DNA of 64,000 bases from Elymus sibiricus (taxonomy: Eukaryota > Streptophyta > Magnoliopsida > Poales > Poaceae): positions 24,354,781 through 24,418,780 of the forward strand of contig CM077664.1 in the NCBI GenBank assembly GCA_039707655.1, in the 5' to 3' direction. Below, in pieces: positions 10,537-21,425 of this stretch; the first letter of the stretch is position 1, and each line of letters opens with the position of its first letter. The notes under the pieces were generated by a model, which saw nothing but the letters and a program-made list of their open reading frames with translations, was not told the origin of the DNA and did no database searches. Made by a program: the position numbers and the translations under genes.

Positions 10537-11863
10537 CCAGGAGGCATGGTAGGATTACAGGACGGCTCCCCCAAGGGGTCCTCTTTTTTCTGGCTTCTAG
10601 TCACAGGCCTAGAAGTCTTGACAGCAGACTTATGTTGTTTTTTCTTTTTGGGCTTGGCAGAAGAAACACGTTCATGAACGGTTTCATCTTGGTCCAGCCA
10701 AGTCAGATTAACAGGAGCAACTTTGCCCAGCTCATTAGTAACAAATATATCATCTTCATGGTCCTGATTGTTAATCTCTAACTTGTTTTTCTCATCTAAA
10801 TTCCCTCTAACACGCTCCAGCTCTCTAAGCACATCAATGCAAGCAAAATCATTATCAGGAATAGAGACACCCATATTAGACGCCCTACTCATTAGTTCAG
10901 CACCAGACAGAGCAGCAAAAGAATTCTTGCAAGTATTCTGGGGGTTACCTTCCAAATTCTTTTTGCTTGCAAGCTTCCTGGCTTTAGCTTCGGCATGTTC
11001 CTGCAGCCCTTGAATGTTACGCTTGCTGAATCTAAGCATAGCTTCAGACGCGAGCGGAGGAGTGAGGATGATCTCATCACTGCAGTCAGGAGGAGGGAGC
11101 TGTACCACATAGTCGTGTGATGTCTTCAGTTTCAGGTCCACCTCTCCGTCCACCTGTACTTCCCGAGATTCAGTGACATGCTCAACAGGAGCTTGCACCA
11201 TAGTGGGACACATCGGAACAATCCAATTCGATACATCACAGGCTTCCCTTTGACCAGAATTCTCATATTCTCTCGCAAGAGTATCAATGAGCAGGGAGTT
11301 TTCCACATCATTATCTGAAGAAATCGACACCTCCTGTTCAGGCGATAGCAAACGACAGGTTTTGCCACCATGAGATGAGGGTCCAGTTTTGTCACATCCA
11401 GGCGATCCAGATTGCTCGTTCTCTTTATCATGTTCAGCACGCTTACGTTTAGGTGTTTGATCAGGTTTAGTTGGATCCCCTTTAGATACATGCACAACAG
11501 CTTCCTCATTGATAGGATTTCTAACCAGCACCTCCTCAACTTCATAGGTGAACTTATAGAAGTGCCCTCCCAAAACCCCTCAGCAGAGGCTGGGAGCTGA
11601 TCAATGAACCTACAACCAATCTTAGCTCTGACCGAGGAGGGACGGTTCAGAGTTGACAGATCCACTTCCAGTGTCACACCAACTAAACCACCCACATAAG
11701 CCACAGTTCTATCACATCTTTTGTTAGGAGGAATTTTCCCAATCCTAACCCAAGCAATTTCCAGTAATCCCTCAGAATCAATGTCCTCAGACCAGGGAGA
11801 AAATTTAACACTGACCCCACATTTTTTCAACTTGACATGTTCAACAAACAAGGCCCGGTCCAC
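10494..11863 (-). pseudogene. LINE ORF1, C-terminal part (broken)
   Basis: This is the nucleic-acid-binding ORF1 protein of a grass LINE. The remaining N-terminal part reads ...VAYVGGLVGVTLEVDLSTLN, a segment typical of the region after the DUF4283 domain, then a frameshift near 11573 switches to another frame that carries the long basic/acidic C-terminal region to 10494. The 5' end is missing through truncation, so no true start is present. The end slightly overlaps the start of ORF2, as in many LINEs. Identification is from motif resemblance. Confidence 0.7.
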
Positions 11864-11880
11864 CTCTCTAGGGTTAGGCA

Positions 11881-12239
11881 GAGCTGCAGGAATTGGCTCA
11901 AAAGTTCATAGCAAAGTGTCAAGATTTGCCTATTGCTATTACATGCATTGGCCGCCTACTCTCCCGCAAACTCCCAACTTCCGCCGAATGGGACGATGTG
12001 TACAGGGGTTTGGATTCGCAGTTGGCGAAAGATGTGATCCCTGATGCTCATATGATCCTAAAGGTCAGCTTGGAGGACCTTCCGTATGATTTGAAGAATT
12101 GTTTCTTACACTGTGCATTATCGCCAGAAGATTTTGAATTAAAGAGGAGAAGCATAGTCAGGCAATGGATTGCGGCGGGGTTTATCAGGGAAAAAGATGA
12201 GAGAAAAACATTGGAGGAAGTGGCAGAGGGATACTTGCT
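11881..12239 (+). pseudogene. NLR-1 NB-ARC domain, C-terminal part (ARC)
   Basis: It resumes the NB-ARC after the LINE, starting with the duplicated codons E-L-Q. It reads LAQKFIAKCQDLPIAITCIG, where DLPIA stands for the GLPLA motif, then RNBS-D (CFLHCALSPEDFELKRR) and the winged-helix start (VRQWIAAGFI). The reading frame ends at a TGA (12247-12249), because one base is missing in or near TTGCTGAG at about 12234-12239: inserting one base would carry the expected LAELVNRSLLQV-type sequence into the next frame. Confidence 0.88.
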
Positions 12240-13607
12240 GAGCTTGTGAACCGAAGCCTACTACAGGTAATGGAAAGGAATTATGCCGGACGACTGAAAC
12301 ACTGTCGGATGCATGATGTCATACACCTTCTTGCCCTCAACAAAGCCAAGGAGGAATGCTTTGGTAAAGTTTATAATGGCTCTGCTAATGGGGCATTCTC
12401 TGTAGATGGTGCACGTCGCATATCGGTCCAGGGGGAAACCCTTGAACACCTGACCCGATCGGGTGCCACGCAGCTCCGTGCACTACATGTTATTGACAAC
12501 TATATCGATATTGATTTGCTGAAGCCTATCCTAACATCTTCTAGTTTGTTGTCGATGTTGAATCTGCAAGGTACTCCTATCAATGTGTTGCCTAATGAGG
12601 TATTTGACTTGTTTAATCTGCGTTATTTGGGTCTTAGAGATACCGAAATCAAAAGCCTGCCTGAAGCATTGGGGAGATTACAAAACTTGGAAGTCTTGGA
12701 TGCTGCGCTTTCTAAGCTGTCATATCTTCCAAAAAGTGTTGTCAAACTTCAGAAGTTGAGATACCTGTATGCATATTCTGCTGGTGGTGCAGATGAGGGA
12801 TTAGAAAGTATATGTAATGACGGAGTCAAGGTGCCTAATGGCATGCATCACTTGGCAGGACTGCGGGCCCTTGATTCTGTCAAAGCCACTCCAGAGTTCC
12901 TGTGTGAAGTGGGAGCTCTGATAGAGTTAAGAACATTCGGTGTCAACGTGAGAAGCAAAAACTCTGCTGACTTGAGAAATGCTATCACCAAAGTGAGCCA
13001 TCTTGTTAGTCTCGAAATTTCTGCTGCAGCTGAGGATGAGGTGCTGCGGCTGAAAGGGCTATATTTGCCTCCAACCCTTTCTTGGCTTTGTTTAGCAGGG
13101 CACCTAGAAAAAACAACGATGCCTCAGCTTTTCTCTTCTTGGTCACATCTTAATAGCCTCACTCGGTTGCAGCTGGCATTATCCACTATTGATGAGGAAG
13201 CCTTTTCTTGTCTATGCGTGTTACATGGTCTACGCTCTCTTAAGCTATTGAAGTCTTTTGAAGGGAAAAGGTTGGATTTTCATGCAGGGCCATTTCCAAA
13301 ACTTAGGCATCTATGGATATGGAGCGCAGCACAGCTCAACCAAGTTGGAATAGAGAAGGGTGCGATGCAAAACCTCGTTGAGCTATCCTTCGCAGACTGT
13401 CCTGAGCTAAAGTTTCTTCCTGATGGCATCGAGCACCTTTCAGGCCTTGAGAAATTAATTCTGTTTGACACTTCAGAAGAGCTGATAGAGAAACTCCGGC
13501 AGAAGAGAGATTCAGATGAATTCAGCGAAGATATAATGAAGATTAGCCACATAAGGAACGTTACAGTTGAACTGACGCAGAAAGGACTTGTCGAAAACAT
13601 TAGGTGA
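12240..13607 (+). pseudogene. NLR-1 winged-helix end and LRR domain
   Basis: An open frame of about 455 codons (from GAG at 12240) carrying the MHD motif as CRMHDVI (about 12303-12323) and then leucine-rich repeats such as LRYLGLRDTEIKSLPEALG and LEVLDAALSKLSYLPKSVV. The LRR domain recognises ligands or effectors and holds the NB-ARC inactive in intact NLRs. The C-terminus ends KGLVENIR plus TGA. No stop lies inside this part, so after the frameshift it has stayed open. The second NLR fragment at 39348 is its paralogue. Confidence 0.9.
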
Positions 13608-14430
13608 TACATCATCACCGCTCCAAGGTTAGCGCTTGGTGTTTCTTCTCCACTCTTTTGTGCATATACACACAGTATGTTTTTACGAACCTTGTCATAT
13701 ATTGACGGAATTAAAGCAACTAGTAGCTGCTCCTAGCAGTGTGAATTTATTACGAGCTTGTCAACTACATCTAACATGGTCTTTCTGCATTTTCATTTCT
13801 ATCGTCACCTGACTCCATATGACAGAACTGCTAGGGTCGATCATAGAAACAAGTAACTGATCATGCAGTTTCCACCATGTGGATGTTCCTTAGTTTAAAG
13901 TTTGTCAAAGAAAAAAGGGTGTGTGCTTTCAATCTTTCATACTTAACTAGTTATCCTAAATTAATAGGCTGAGTCGACTACTATATTTAGTTGATTATGA
14001 AAGATACAGATTCATTCACTCACTTGACTGGCTGACTGAATTTGGAATTATTACCAGATTCTGCACTGCAAAACAAGCTTGGTTGTCTCTTACCACTCTA
14101 TGGGATTTTTTCCTGTCTTCGACCGAAGATGTCTATCTCTGTGACTGCGATGATTTCTTAGCTGCAAACAAGAAAAAGAAGGGGAGAATTTGAGAGGATC
14201 TGCAACAATGCCAATGCCGAATGAAATGAGTATTCTGCTCATCAGTTACTTTGTTTGGCATTGTTAGACAAGCTCAGCACTTCCGTGTGTACGCACGGCT
14301 GCACACCTATACCTGATGCGACCGATTCTTCAGAAATCAGGAGTAGTAGCGCTTCGTCGCTGATCCATCATTCGAGCCTTTCAGTTTGTGTACTGCAGCT
14401 CACACTTGTAATCTATATAAGCTCTAATCA
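13608..14430 (+). other. NLR-1 3' UTR and downstream flank
   Basis: No coding gene is seen. Parts match the flank downstream of the second NLR (for example GAAACAAGTAACTGAT at about 13846 and 41681, and GAAATGAGTATTCTGCTCAT at about 14222 and 42245). The match shows that both NLRs descend from one duplicated block including the 3' region. Confidence 0.55.
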
Positions 14431-16021
14431 CTACTGAGCAATACAATTATCTATTGCTTATTATTCAGCACGCATGGTCGACCTTGTTCATGAGAGCTGA
14501 GCTGGTGGAAAGTCAATTTGGAAGTATGTTCTTGTAAAGTAAAGATTGCATTCAATGAATTCGTGATGAAATCGGGGAGCTAAGCTGTGCTCCTGCTATC
14601 GATATTTTTTGGTGTATTTGTCGCATTGGAATCAGAATGTATTCAAGTTAGCTTCTCTGTGATGTTGATGGAATGTTCATCCATAGTGCACGGTTTCTTC
14701 TCTTCTTTTATGAAAATGGACACCAGTTGTCAGAAAAAGTATCTGCTTATCCAAAAAGAAATAGAGGTGCTCATTTTCAAACATTTATTTCGATCGGAAT
14801 TTAACTGAAATTACTCCATTTTGTTCCTCTAATGACAAGTGCAGGGCCAGGAAGGCAGTTTGTGACAGGGGCTGCCACTTGGCAGTATTACAAAGCAGTG
14901 TAAAACAAAAATAGCAGCTTCAGTCTCAGGTAACATATATTAGCATTGCTTCTGCCCCATCTACTGGGTAACTGACAGTGTCCACACATTCTTCAGACAT
15001 GGCCAACGTCAGTGTTACCGCAATTTCCAGGAACACAAAGTTCATCTGTTTATCTAAGAAAAGGAACACAAAGTTAAATCAGAGTTGGAATTTTTCTTCC
15101 TGCATAAGATCGAAGACTACATGCAAGAAGATCAGCCTTGGCTCTGGTTCTTGAAGGCAATTATGTAGTTCGATGACCGCCACGATTTCTTAGCTGCAAA
15201 GAAGAAAAACTATCTGTATCTTCATGATACTTGGTGGTGCGCAGTCCTGAAAGGGGAGAATATGACAGGCTCTGCAACAATGCAGATATTTGTTTAGTTT
15301 CTGTGGAATGCTGAACTTTGTTCATGAGAGCATGGCCATATGATGCTGGAAACTCGAGCTGGATTGATGTTATTGTAAGCCAAAAATGTAGCAGATTCAC
15401 CACAACTTGCAGATCGGCGATCTTGGTGTTGATTGCCAGCTTCCAGGAGCTGAATTCTCCCGCCACCGAGACCTTGATGTCCTCCTTGAGTAGCTTTGGT
15501 GAGGGGCTCCATGGCCTCCCGTTGTAGTCAATCTGCTCACAGCTCTCTGTTGTCTAGTCTCGATGGTAGATGTCACCATAGCGGTGGTGCCGGTGGGAAG
15601 ACAATGTCAGCATTGCTGGAGTTGGAACAGAAGACTCTTCTGCCCCATCTACTGGTAACTGACAGTGTCCACACATTCTTCAGACATGGCAACGCCGGTG
15701 TTACTGAAATTTCCACACGGCGCCCCTTGTCGCACGCACAAGTGGCATTTGACAGGACTGGGTTGCACCAAGTCTATGACACGAGGTTCCATAAAATCAG
15801 AGTTGGAATTTTCTTTTTCCTGCATACGATCTTAGGCGACCTGTAAGAAGATCAGCTGTGGCTTGTAGCTCTGGTTATCAAATGCAATTATGTAATTCCA
15901 TGACCACAACGATTTCTTAGCGGCAAAGAGGAAAAAGAACCATCTATCTATGTGTTCGCCTACTTGGCTGTGCGCAGTTCTGAAGGGGAGAATATGAGGG
16001 GCTCCGCAACAATGCAAATAT
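14431..16021. repeat. Downstream module present in tandem copies
   Basis: Two copies of one module, about 14940-15300 and 15640-16021, share blocks such as CTGACAGTGTCCACACATTC, ATCAGAGTTGGAATTTT and GATTTCTTAGC. Relatives occur at 14100-14700, 21430-21580, 42100-42530, 49865-50190 and 60084-60409. A minus-strand stretch at about 15380-15530 is open (reading DYNGRPWSPSPKLLKED...) and looks protein-like, but I do not recognise it. The second module copy is split by the CACTA element. Confidence 0.5.
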
Positions 16022-16528
16022 CACTACTAGAATTTCCCTATACGCCGGGTGCCAGGCTCTTTGCCGAGAGCCAAACCACGGGCACTCGGCAAACTTCGGT
16101 ACGCCGAGAGCCACGCTCGGCAACAATGGGTTCACGGTAAACCCGAACGTACGCCGATACGAAGCGGTAAAGAACACTCGGCAAAAGGATAACACTCGGC
16201 AAACTACCTATTTGCCGAGAGCCAGCCTATGGCACACGGCAAAGGGTAGCCACATGGCAAGACCGGCAGTGGTCGTCGTCGCTCTGATGGTCGCGCTGCT
16301 TTACCGAGCGCCCGCGTAATAGCTCTCGGCAAACAATATTTACTTGCCTTATTTATTTTTCTCGTTTTCATCTATATATAAGTGGGAGCTGAGTTTAGTC
16401 CCACCTCGCTTAACGACGACCATCAGGACCGGCTTAAATAGTCGGATAGTACACAACAAGCAAGCGTCGGTCTTCATTACACTCTTATTAAGAAATGGAC
16501 TGTCACTATGAATCTTCACCTGTTCCGG

Positions 16529-16698
16529 ACAGAGAAGGTCCATAGTGACAGTCCATATTCTTAATGATGGATGCCGACGGTTTTTATTAATTTATGATCC
16601 AACAGCACCATTACAGAGAAGGTCCATAGTGACAGTCCATATTCTTAATGATGGATGCCGACGGTTTTTATTAATTTATGATCCAACAGCACCATTAC
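16529..16698. repeat. 85-bp tandem duplication inside CACTA
   Basis: The block starting AGAGAAGGTCCATAGTGACA and ending near CAACAGCACCATTAC occurs twice in direct succession, essentially identical. A related, more diverged block with the same GATGGATGCCG motif is at about 16925-16965. Confidence 0.8.
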
Positions 16699-17021
16699 CG
16701 AGCGCTGCTCTCGGTATGATAAGCTTTGCCGAGGGCGGCTCTCGGCAAAGCTCCGTCTCTCAGAAAACTTTTAGTACCACCTCGCCCAGAGACAAGCAAC
16801 ATGACCAGTTTAAATAGTCGGATAATCCAGACGCAGTAAGCTTCGGTCTTCATTACACTCCTGTTAAGGAGATGAACCATTACTGTGAATCTTCACCCCT
16901 TCCGGGCACTGAAGATTCACAGTGACGGTCCATCTTCCTAATGATGGATGCCGGTGCTTTTTATTAATTCAATTATTACTATTTTTGAGTTTGCCGTCTG
17001 TGTGAGAACAATGATCTAACC

Positions 17022-17810
17022 GCTTGTAAACCGCACCATCTCCGAGCTAGTCTCTGGGTATCGAGAGGGAATGTGTCCGGTTTGTGCAGGAAGTGCGGGT
17101 CCTGTTGCTCCGTTGGCCTTGAAACTTCTCGTGCTCACAAAGGAGGCCATCGCATGACACGTGCCAGGCCCCCGCATTTTTCGGACCCGCATGGAATATT
17201 CGAGAAATTTATTGCTCTGCCAGGGTTTCATCGCCGGAAATTGCAGATCTGCAAGGCGGCGCATGAAATCATGCCCAGAAGTGGCATGGAAAATACTTTG
17301 TGGTGTCCTGACGGCATGCGTAGGCCTTGTGCAGAGGAGGGAGGGGCATGCCCTCCCACCGGGGGCCGAAAGTACCTCGGTGCCATGCCTGATACAACCG
17401 TTTAAATCCTCGAAAAATCGTACGATGCCGGAATTCCTCGAGAGCTGGCACGGTGTCATCACATGGCCCCTATAGGGTGTGGTAAAAGTTTGGACGCGTT
17501 TCGAATAAGCCTCCCCTGAGGCCGCTTGTAAACTGCACCATCTCCGAGCTAGTCTCTGGGTATCGAGAGGGAACGTGTCCGGTTTGTGCAGGAAGTGTGG
17601 GTCCTGTTGCTCCGTTGGCCTCGAAACTTCCCGTGCTCACAAAGGAGGCCATCGCATGACACGTGCCACGCCCCCGCGTTTTTTGGACCCGCGTGCAATA
17701 TTCGAGAAATTTATTGATCTGCTAGGGTTTCATCGTCAGAAATTGTAGATCTGCAAGGCGGCGCATGAAATCATGCCCAAAAACGGCATGGAAAATACTT
17801 TGTGATGCAG
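17022..17810. repeat. Direct repeat of about 300 bp inside CACTA
   Basis: Sequence from 17022 (CCGCTTGTAAACCGCACCAT) recurs from 17522 with scattered differences, to about 17810. The intervening DNA contains small ORFs that look like chance frames. Confidence 0.75.
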
Positions 17811-18261
17811 GGCTAGATGAAACGATGCAAACTAGTCACTTTGCCGAGAGTGGCTCTCGGTATAACAGACTTTTTCCGAGAGTGGTACTCGACATGAGCT
17901 ACTTTTACCGAGAGTGCGCTCGGTAAAGGTTAAACCCTAGATCTAGGTTAGGAATTTTACCGAGAGTGCGCTCGGTAACAGTTGAACCCTAGATCTAAGT
18001 TAGCACCTTTACCGAGTGCTGCACCGACGGACTCTCGGGAAAGGTTCGCGGGACACTTAAGTGGCAAGCCTCCGCTGCTTCTTCTCATTTCGCTCCATAC
18101 TCTTCTCCCCGCTGCCCCCACCCCGCCGGCGCCCCCCTCACCGCCCCCACCCCGCCGGCGCCCCCTCACCGGTCCCCACCCCACCGGCGCCCCCTCCCCT
18201 CCCCCCGCGCACCCCCGACCCCGCGCGGCCCTCCCCTTCGGTGAGCTCCCCCCTCCCTCCC

Positions 18262-18450
18262 TCTCATGTGGATGGATGGATGGATGGATGAATGCATAGA
18301 TAGATGGATGGATTGATGCATGGATAGATGGATGCATAGATAGATGGATGGATTGATGCATGGATAGATGGATGCATAGATGGATGGATGGATGCATGGA
18401 TAGATGGATGCATAGATAGATAGATGGATGGATTGATAGATGGATGGATA
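18262..18450. repeat. GATG/GATA microsatellite
   Basis: Runs of GATG, GATA and GCATG units over about 190 bp within the CACTA interior. A less regular GGATGAATGCTATAT minisatellite follows at about 19190-19350. Confidence 0.85.
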
Positions 18451-18599
18451 ATATGTACATAATTTTTTTGCTATGTAGATAATTTTTTTGCATTAGTTTT
18501 TATGTAGTAGTTTTATCTATTAGTGGGACTAGTAGTTTTTTGTAGTAGCTTTTATGTACTAGCTTTTATGTATTAGTGGGACTAGTACCTTTGTCACGC

Positions 18600-20130
18600 A
18601 CGATGGACTGGCCCAGCTCGACCATCACCAAAAGTCGAAATACCCGTGAGAGAGTGTCCACCATATATATACCACCACCAGAGAGAGTGTCCACCAGAGA
18701 GAGTGTCCACCACCAAAGAGATGAGAGTGGGAGATGAGATGCTGTTGAAGGAAGGATACCGGTTGTTCGTAGGTGGTCGGTCTTTCTCGTCCTCCTCCTC
18801 TGAGACCTTGGTAAAGCAGGGGGTGGACGAAAAGACCCACCGTCACCGACGGTTGAAATAACATTGAGAGATGATAGATGTTATGCGAGGAAAGACACCG
18901 GTTGTTGTCGTAGGTGGTCGTTGCTCCTCATCTCTTGCTGTGAGACATTGGTAACGCAGCAAGGGATGGGAGTAACGACCGTCACCGACAGTTGAAATAT
19001 ACAGGCAAGGAGTGCCCCACCATACATATATACCACCACTTGAGAGGTGAGAGTTGTTGAAGGGGGCATCGATGGAATGAAAATCAACCCACATGAAGAG
19101 TTGTTGTGTATTCTTCATTTAGTTTTGAACTTATCAAAATTAAATTTGATATCGAGACCGTTGTCGAATGACACTTGTTTAGGAGGATGAATCCCATATG
19201 AGTGCTTGGATGAATGCTATATGAATGCTATATGGATGAATGCTATATGAATGCTATATGGATGAATGCTAGATGGATATATGTATGGATGAATGCTAGA
19301 TGGATATATGTATGCTAGATTGTTGCTATGGATGAATGCTATATGGGTGCTATATGGATGAATGTATTAATTTTTTGTAGTTGTTTTTATTTAGTAGTTT
19401 CTATGTAGTAGTTTATGTAAAAGTTTTTATGTAGTATTTTGGTAGTAGTTTGTATGTATGCTAGATGGGTGCTATGGATGAATGTATTGATTTTGGTAGT
19501 AGTTTGTATGTATTAGTTTTTATGTTGAGCGATTGTTGATCATATTTGACAGATAAGAGATGTTTTCAGAGGAATGGTACCGACTGTTGCCGTAGGGGGT
19601 CGCGCTTCCTCTGCTCCTCCTCTGTGATCTTTGTATAGCAGGAGGAGCAGAGGAAGAGCGACCATCACCAACAGTCGATAAGAGTTGTTCTTGGAGGAGG
19701 AAAATCGACTTTTGACGATGGCGGTCGATCTGGGCCAGTTCATCCTGTGATATACCTTTGTCACGCACGATGGACTGGCCCAGCTCGACCATCACTGAAA
19801 GTCGAAATACCCGTGAGAGAGTGTCCACCATATATATACCACCACCAGAGAGTGTGTCCACCATATATACGTGAGAGAGTGTCGATGAGAGTTGTTCTTG
19901 GAGGAAGAAAATCGACTTTTGACGATGGCGGTCGATCTGGGCTAGTTCGTCCTGTGATATATATACCTTTGTCACGCACGATGGACCGGCCCAGCTCGAC
20001 CATCACCGAAAGTCGAAATACCCTTGAGAGAGTGTCTACCATATTTGACAGATTAGAGATGTTATCGACTGTTGTCGTAGGGGGTCGCTCTTCCTCTGCT
20101 CCTCCTCTGCGATCTTTGTAGAGCAGGAGG
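18600..20130. repeat. Multi-copy block inside CACTA
   Basis: A segment starting GATGGACTGGCCCAGCTCGA (or GATGGACCGG) and running into GTGAGAGAGTGTCCACCATA occurs at about 18602, 19768 and 19979. A second segment around GTCGTAGGGGGTCGC or GTAGGTGGTCG occurs four times (about 18768, 18909, 19583, 20076). This is a shuffled array of older pieces. Confidence 0.6.
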
Positions 20131-20151
20131 AGCAGAGAAAGAGCGACGTGG

Positions 20152-20376
20152 GGGCATCACCCGCAGCTGATCCTAATAAAGTATTTTGAGGATCTGGCCA
20201 AGAAGAATCCGCCAGCTAAGGAGGGCAAGGCACCACCACGTAAGGGGAGTGACGACCCGGTGCCATTGAGTCCACCGACCATCATTCCCGACGACGCTTG
20301 GTCCTCCACTGCGGGGGATGCCCCCACGTGCTCTGACTCCACGATCACTGGTTTCACCGACTACACCTCGAAGTAG
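20152..20376 (+). pseudogene. CACTA ORF remnant (C-terminal exon)
   Basis: An open frame reading YFEDLAKKNPPAKEGKAPPR and then a Pro/Asp/Ser-rich end, stopping with TAG at 20374-20376. It has the look of the tail of a CACTA-encoded ORF, and AG acceptor-like sequence lies just upstream. It is too short and low in complexity to assign a domain. It sits about 180 bp before the hybrid-binding-domain ORF in the same direction and may belong to the same transcript. Confidence 0.4.
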
Positions 20377-20552
20377 TCACCTAGATAGTTTGACGTTGAT
20401 TTAGTGATATAGTTGTGTAGCTGCTAATATGGACTTGGATGGCCATTTGCGATGCTTTTGATTATATGAGTGATGAATGCTTACGTGGATTATGTATGAT
20501 GTGCTCTTTAACCTTGCATTATTTCTCTGCCTCTTTTTCTCTTTCTTTGTAG

Positions 20553-20843
20553 ATGAAGTGGTATGCGGTGTACAGAGGTAGGTGTCCAGGAGTCTACGAA
20601 TCATGGTCTGAATGCAATGAACAAGTGCTTCGTTACGAAGGCAGCTCCCACGACTCGTTCAATAGCAGAGAGAAGGCAGAATATCATTACAATCAGTATG
20701 TGCTTAACCAGAAGAGAAAGACTGAATTAGGCAATGGTGCAAGCCAGAAACGGCTTATCGAGTTCAGTGGATTGAAGAACTTGATAATTCTCTTTCAGTT
20801 TGTCATAATTGTGGTGTTGCTTTTATCATGTGGTCGCATGTAG
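20553..20843 (+). CDS. Small protein with RNase H1 N-terminal hybrid-binding-like domain and hydrophobic tail
   Basis: The ORF is 96 aa. Residues about 2-50 read KWYAVYRGRCPGVYESWSEC and continue to SFNSREKAEYHY, the pattern of the RNase H1 N-terminal RNA/DNA-hybrid-binding domain (also called the viroplasmin fold): aromatic pair after the start, G-x-x-PG-x-Y, W-x-x-C, then SF with a helix. The C-terminus (NLIILFQFVIIVVLLLSC) is a single strongly hydrophobic segment ending in GRM, as in a tail-anchored protein. The start codon directly follows an acceptor-like TTTGTAG, so this may be an exon of a longer CACTA transcript. There is no RNase H catalytic domain. A role in the transposon is inference. 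Confidence 0.6.
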   Translation: MKWYAVYRGRCPGVYESWSECNEQVLRYEGSSHDSFNSREKAEYHYNQYVLNQKRKTELGNGASQKRLIEFSGLKNLIILFQFVIIVVLLLSCGRM

Positions 20844-21425
20844 ACATGCATTGACCACTTTGTTGTTTAGTAAGTAGGCACTTGTACTAAAGAGCTACTT
20901 TGTGATTTCAAATGAAACTTGTGTGAACTATTTATGGATGAATGCTTATGTGAGTTTGTTGTTAACCCGTGTGACTTGAAATGCAAGTTTGAGTATTTGT
21001 ATAACTGTTTTTGCTGTAGCGATTCGAACGAAAAGCTGCTGAATCAGAACTGGGAACGAAACTTTACCGAGAGCATCTCTCGGAAGAAACACGTTTACCG
21101 AGAGGCCAACTCGGCAAAGTGGCATGCGCTGGGAGCTGCTAGAACTTGGCTGTTGCAGTTATGCCGAGAGAGGCACTCGGCAAAGACCAGACGGAAGCAG
21201 CGGCCGTGAAGCCACTTTATTTTGCCGAGAGGCACTGTTTGGCTCTCGGCAAACTCTTTGCCGAGTGCCCGACGTTTGGCTCTCGGCAAATTTCTGTTTG
21301 CCTGAGAGGTGTACGCCGGGTGGCCTTTGCCGAGAACAACTCTCGGCAAAGGCTTTGCCGACGGTTTTAGGCCCTTTGCCGAGTGTTTCTGGCACTCGGC
21401 GTCTGCGATGATTCCAATAGTGTAT

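Larger units (their letters stand above)
6502..11880 (-). mobile_element. LINE (non-LTR) retrotransposon, antisense to NLR-1, 5'-truncated
   Basis: An insertion of about 5.38 kb between imperfect 11-bp duplications, GAGTTGCAGGA (6491-6501) and GAGCTGCAGGA (11881-11891). The poly-T run after 6502 is the poly-A tail of a minus-strand element. It holds ORF1 and ORF2 of a plant L1-like element in minus orientation. The right (5') end begins inside ORF1, so reverse transcription stopped early, as is usual for LINEs. Stops and frameshifts in both ORFs show it is dead. Confidence 0.92.
1874..13607 (+). pseudogene. RPM1-like CC-NB-ARC-LRR resistance gene, interrupted (NLR-1)
   Basis: This is an intracellular immune-receptor gene of the CNL class. 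Read across the interruptions, it has an Rx_N-type coiled-coil domain, an NB-ARC ATPase domain and an LRR domain in the usual order, ending at a natural stop at 13605-13607. Four lesions are visible: a gypsy LTR insertion after the CC domain, a tandem duplication of leader+CC+LTR, an antisense LINE inside the NB-ARC, and a 1-nt frameshift between NB-ARC and LRR. The two target-site duplications match the broken codons, so the ancestral gene had one long open reading frame. It cannot now make a full-length NLR unless very unusual splicing occurs. Family assignment rests on NLR motifs; the specific resistance, if any, is unknown. Confidence 0.9.
16022..21422. mobile_element. Non-autonomous CACTA DNA transposon
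   Basis: The left end is CACTACTAGAATTTCCC and the right end, reverse-complemented, is CACTATTGGAATCATCG; both carry the CACTA terminus. A 3-bp TAT duplication lies at 16019-16021 and 21423-21425. Subterminal regions (16060-16330 and 21065-21405) are packed with the motif TTTGCCGAGAG in both orientations, the expected binding sites for a CACTA transposase. No TNP2-type transposase is recognisable inside, so mobility would need an autonomous relative. The interior is largely repeats plus two small coding remnants. Confidence 0.88.

Noticed and set aside
17957..18493. 178-codon minus-strand ORF rich in His, Ser, Ile and Pro
   Set aside because: It is translated from the GATG/GATA microsatellite and GC-rich flank inside the CACTA element.
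20553..20843. Possible fragment of an integrated plant pararetrovirus (viroplasmin-like domain)
   Set aside because: The domain also exists in cellular RNase H1, lies inside clear CACTA ends, and no other viral-type genes are nearby.
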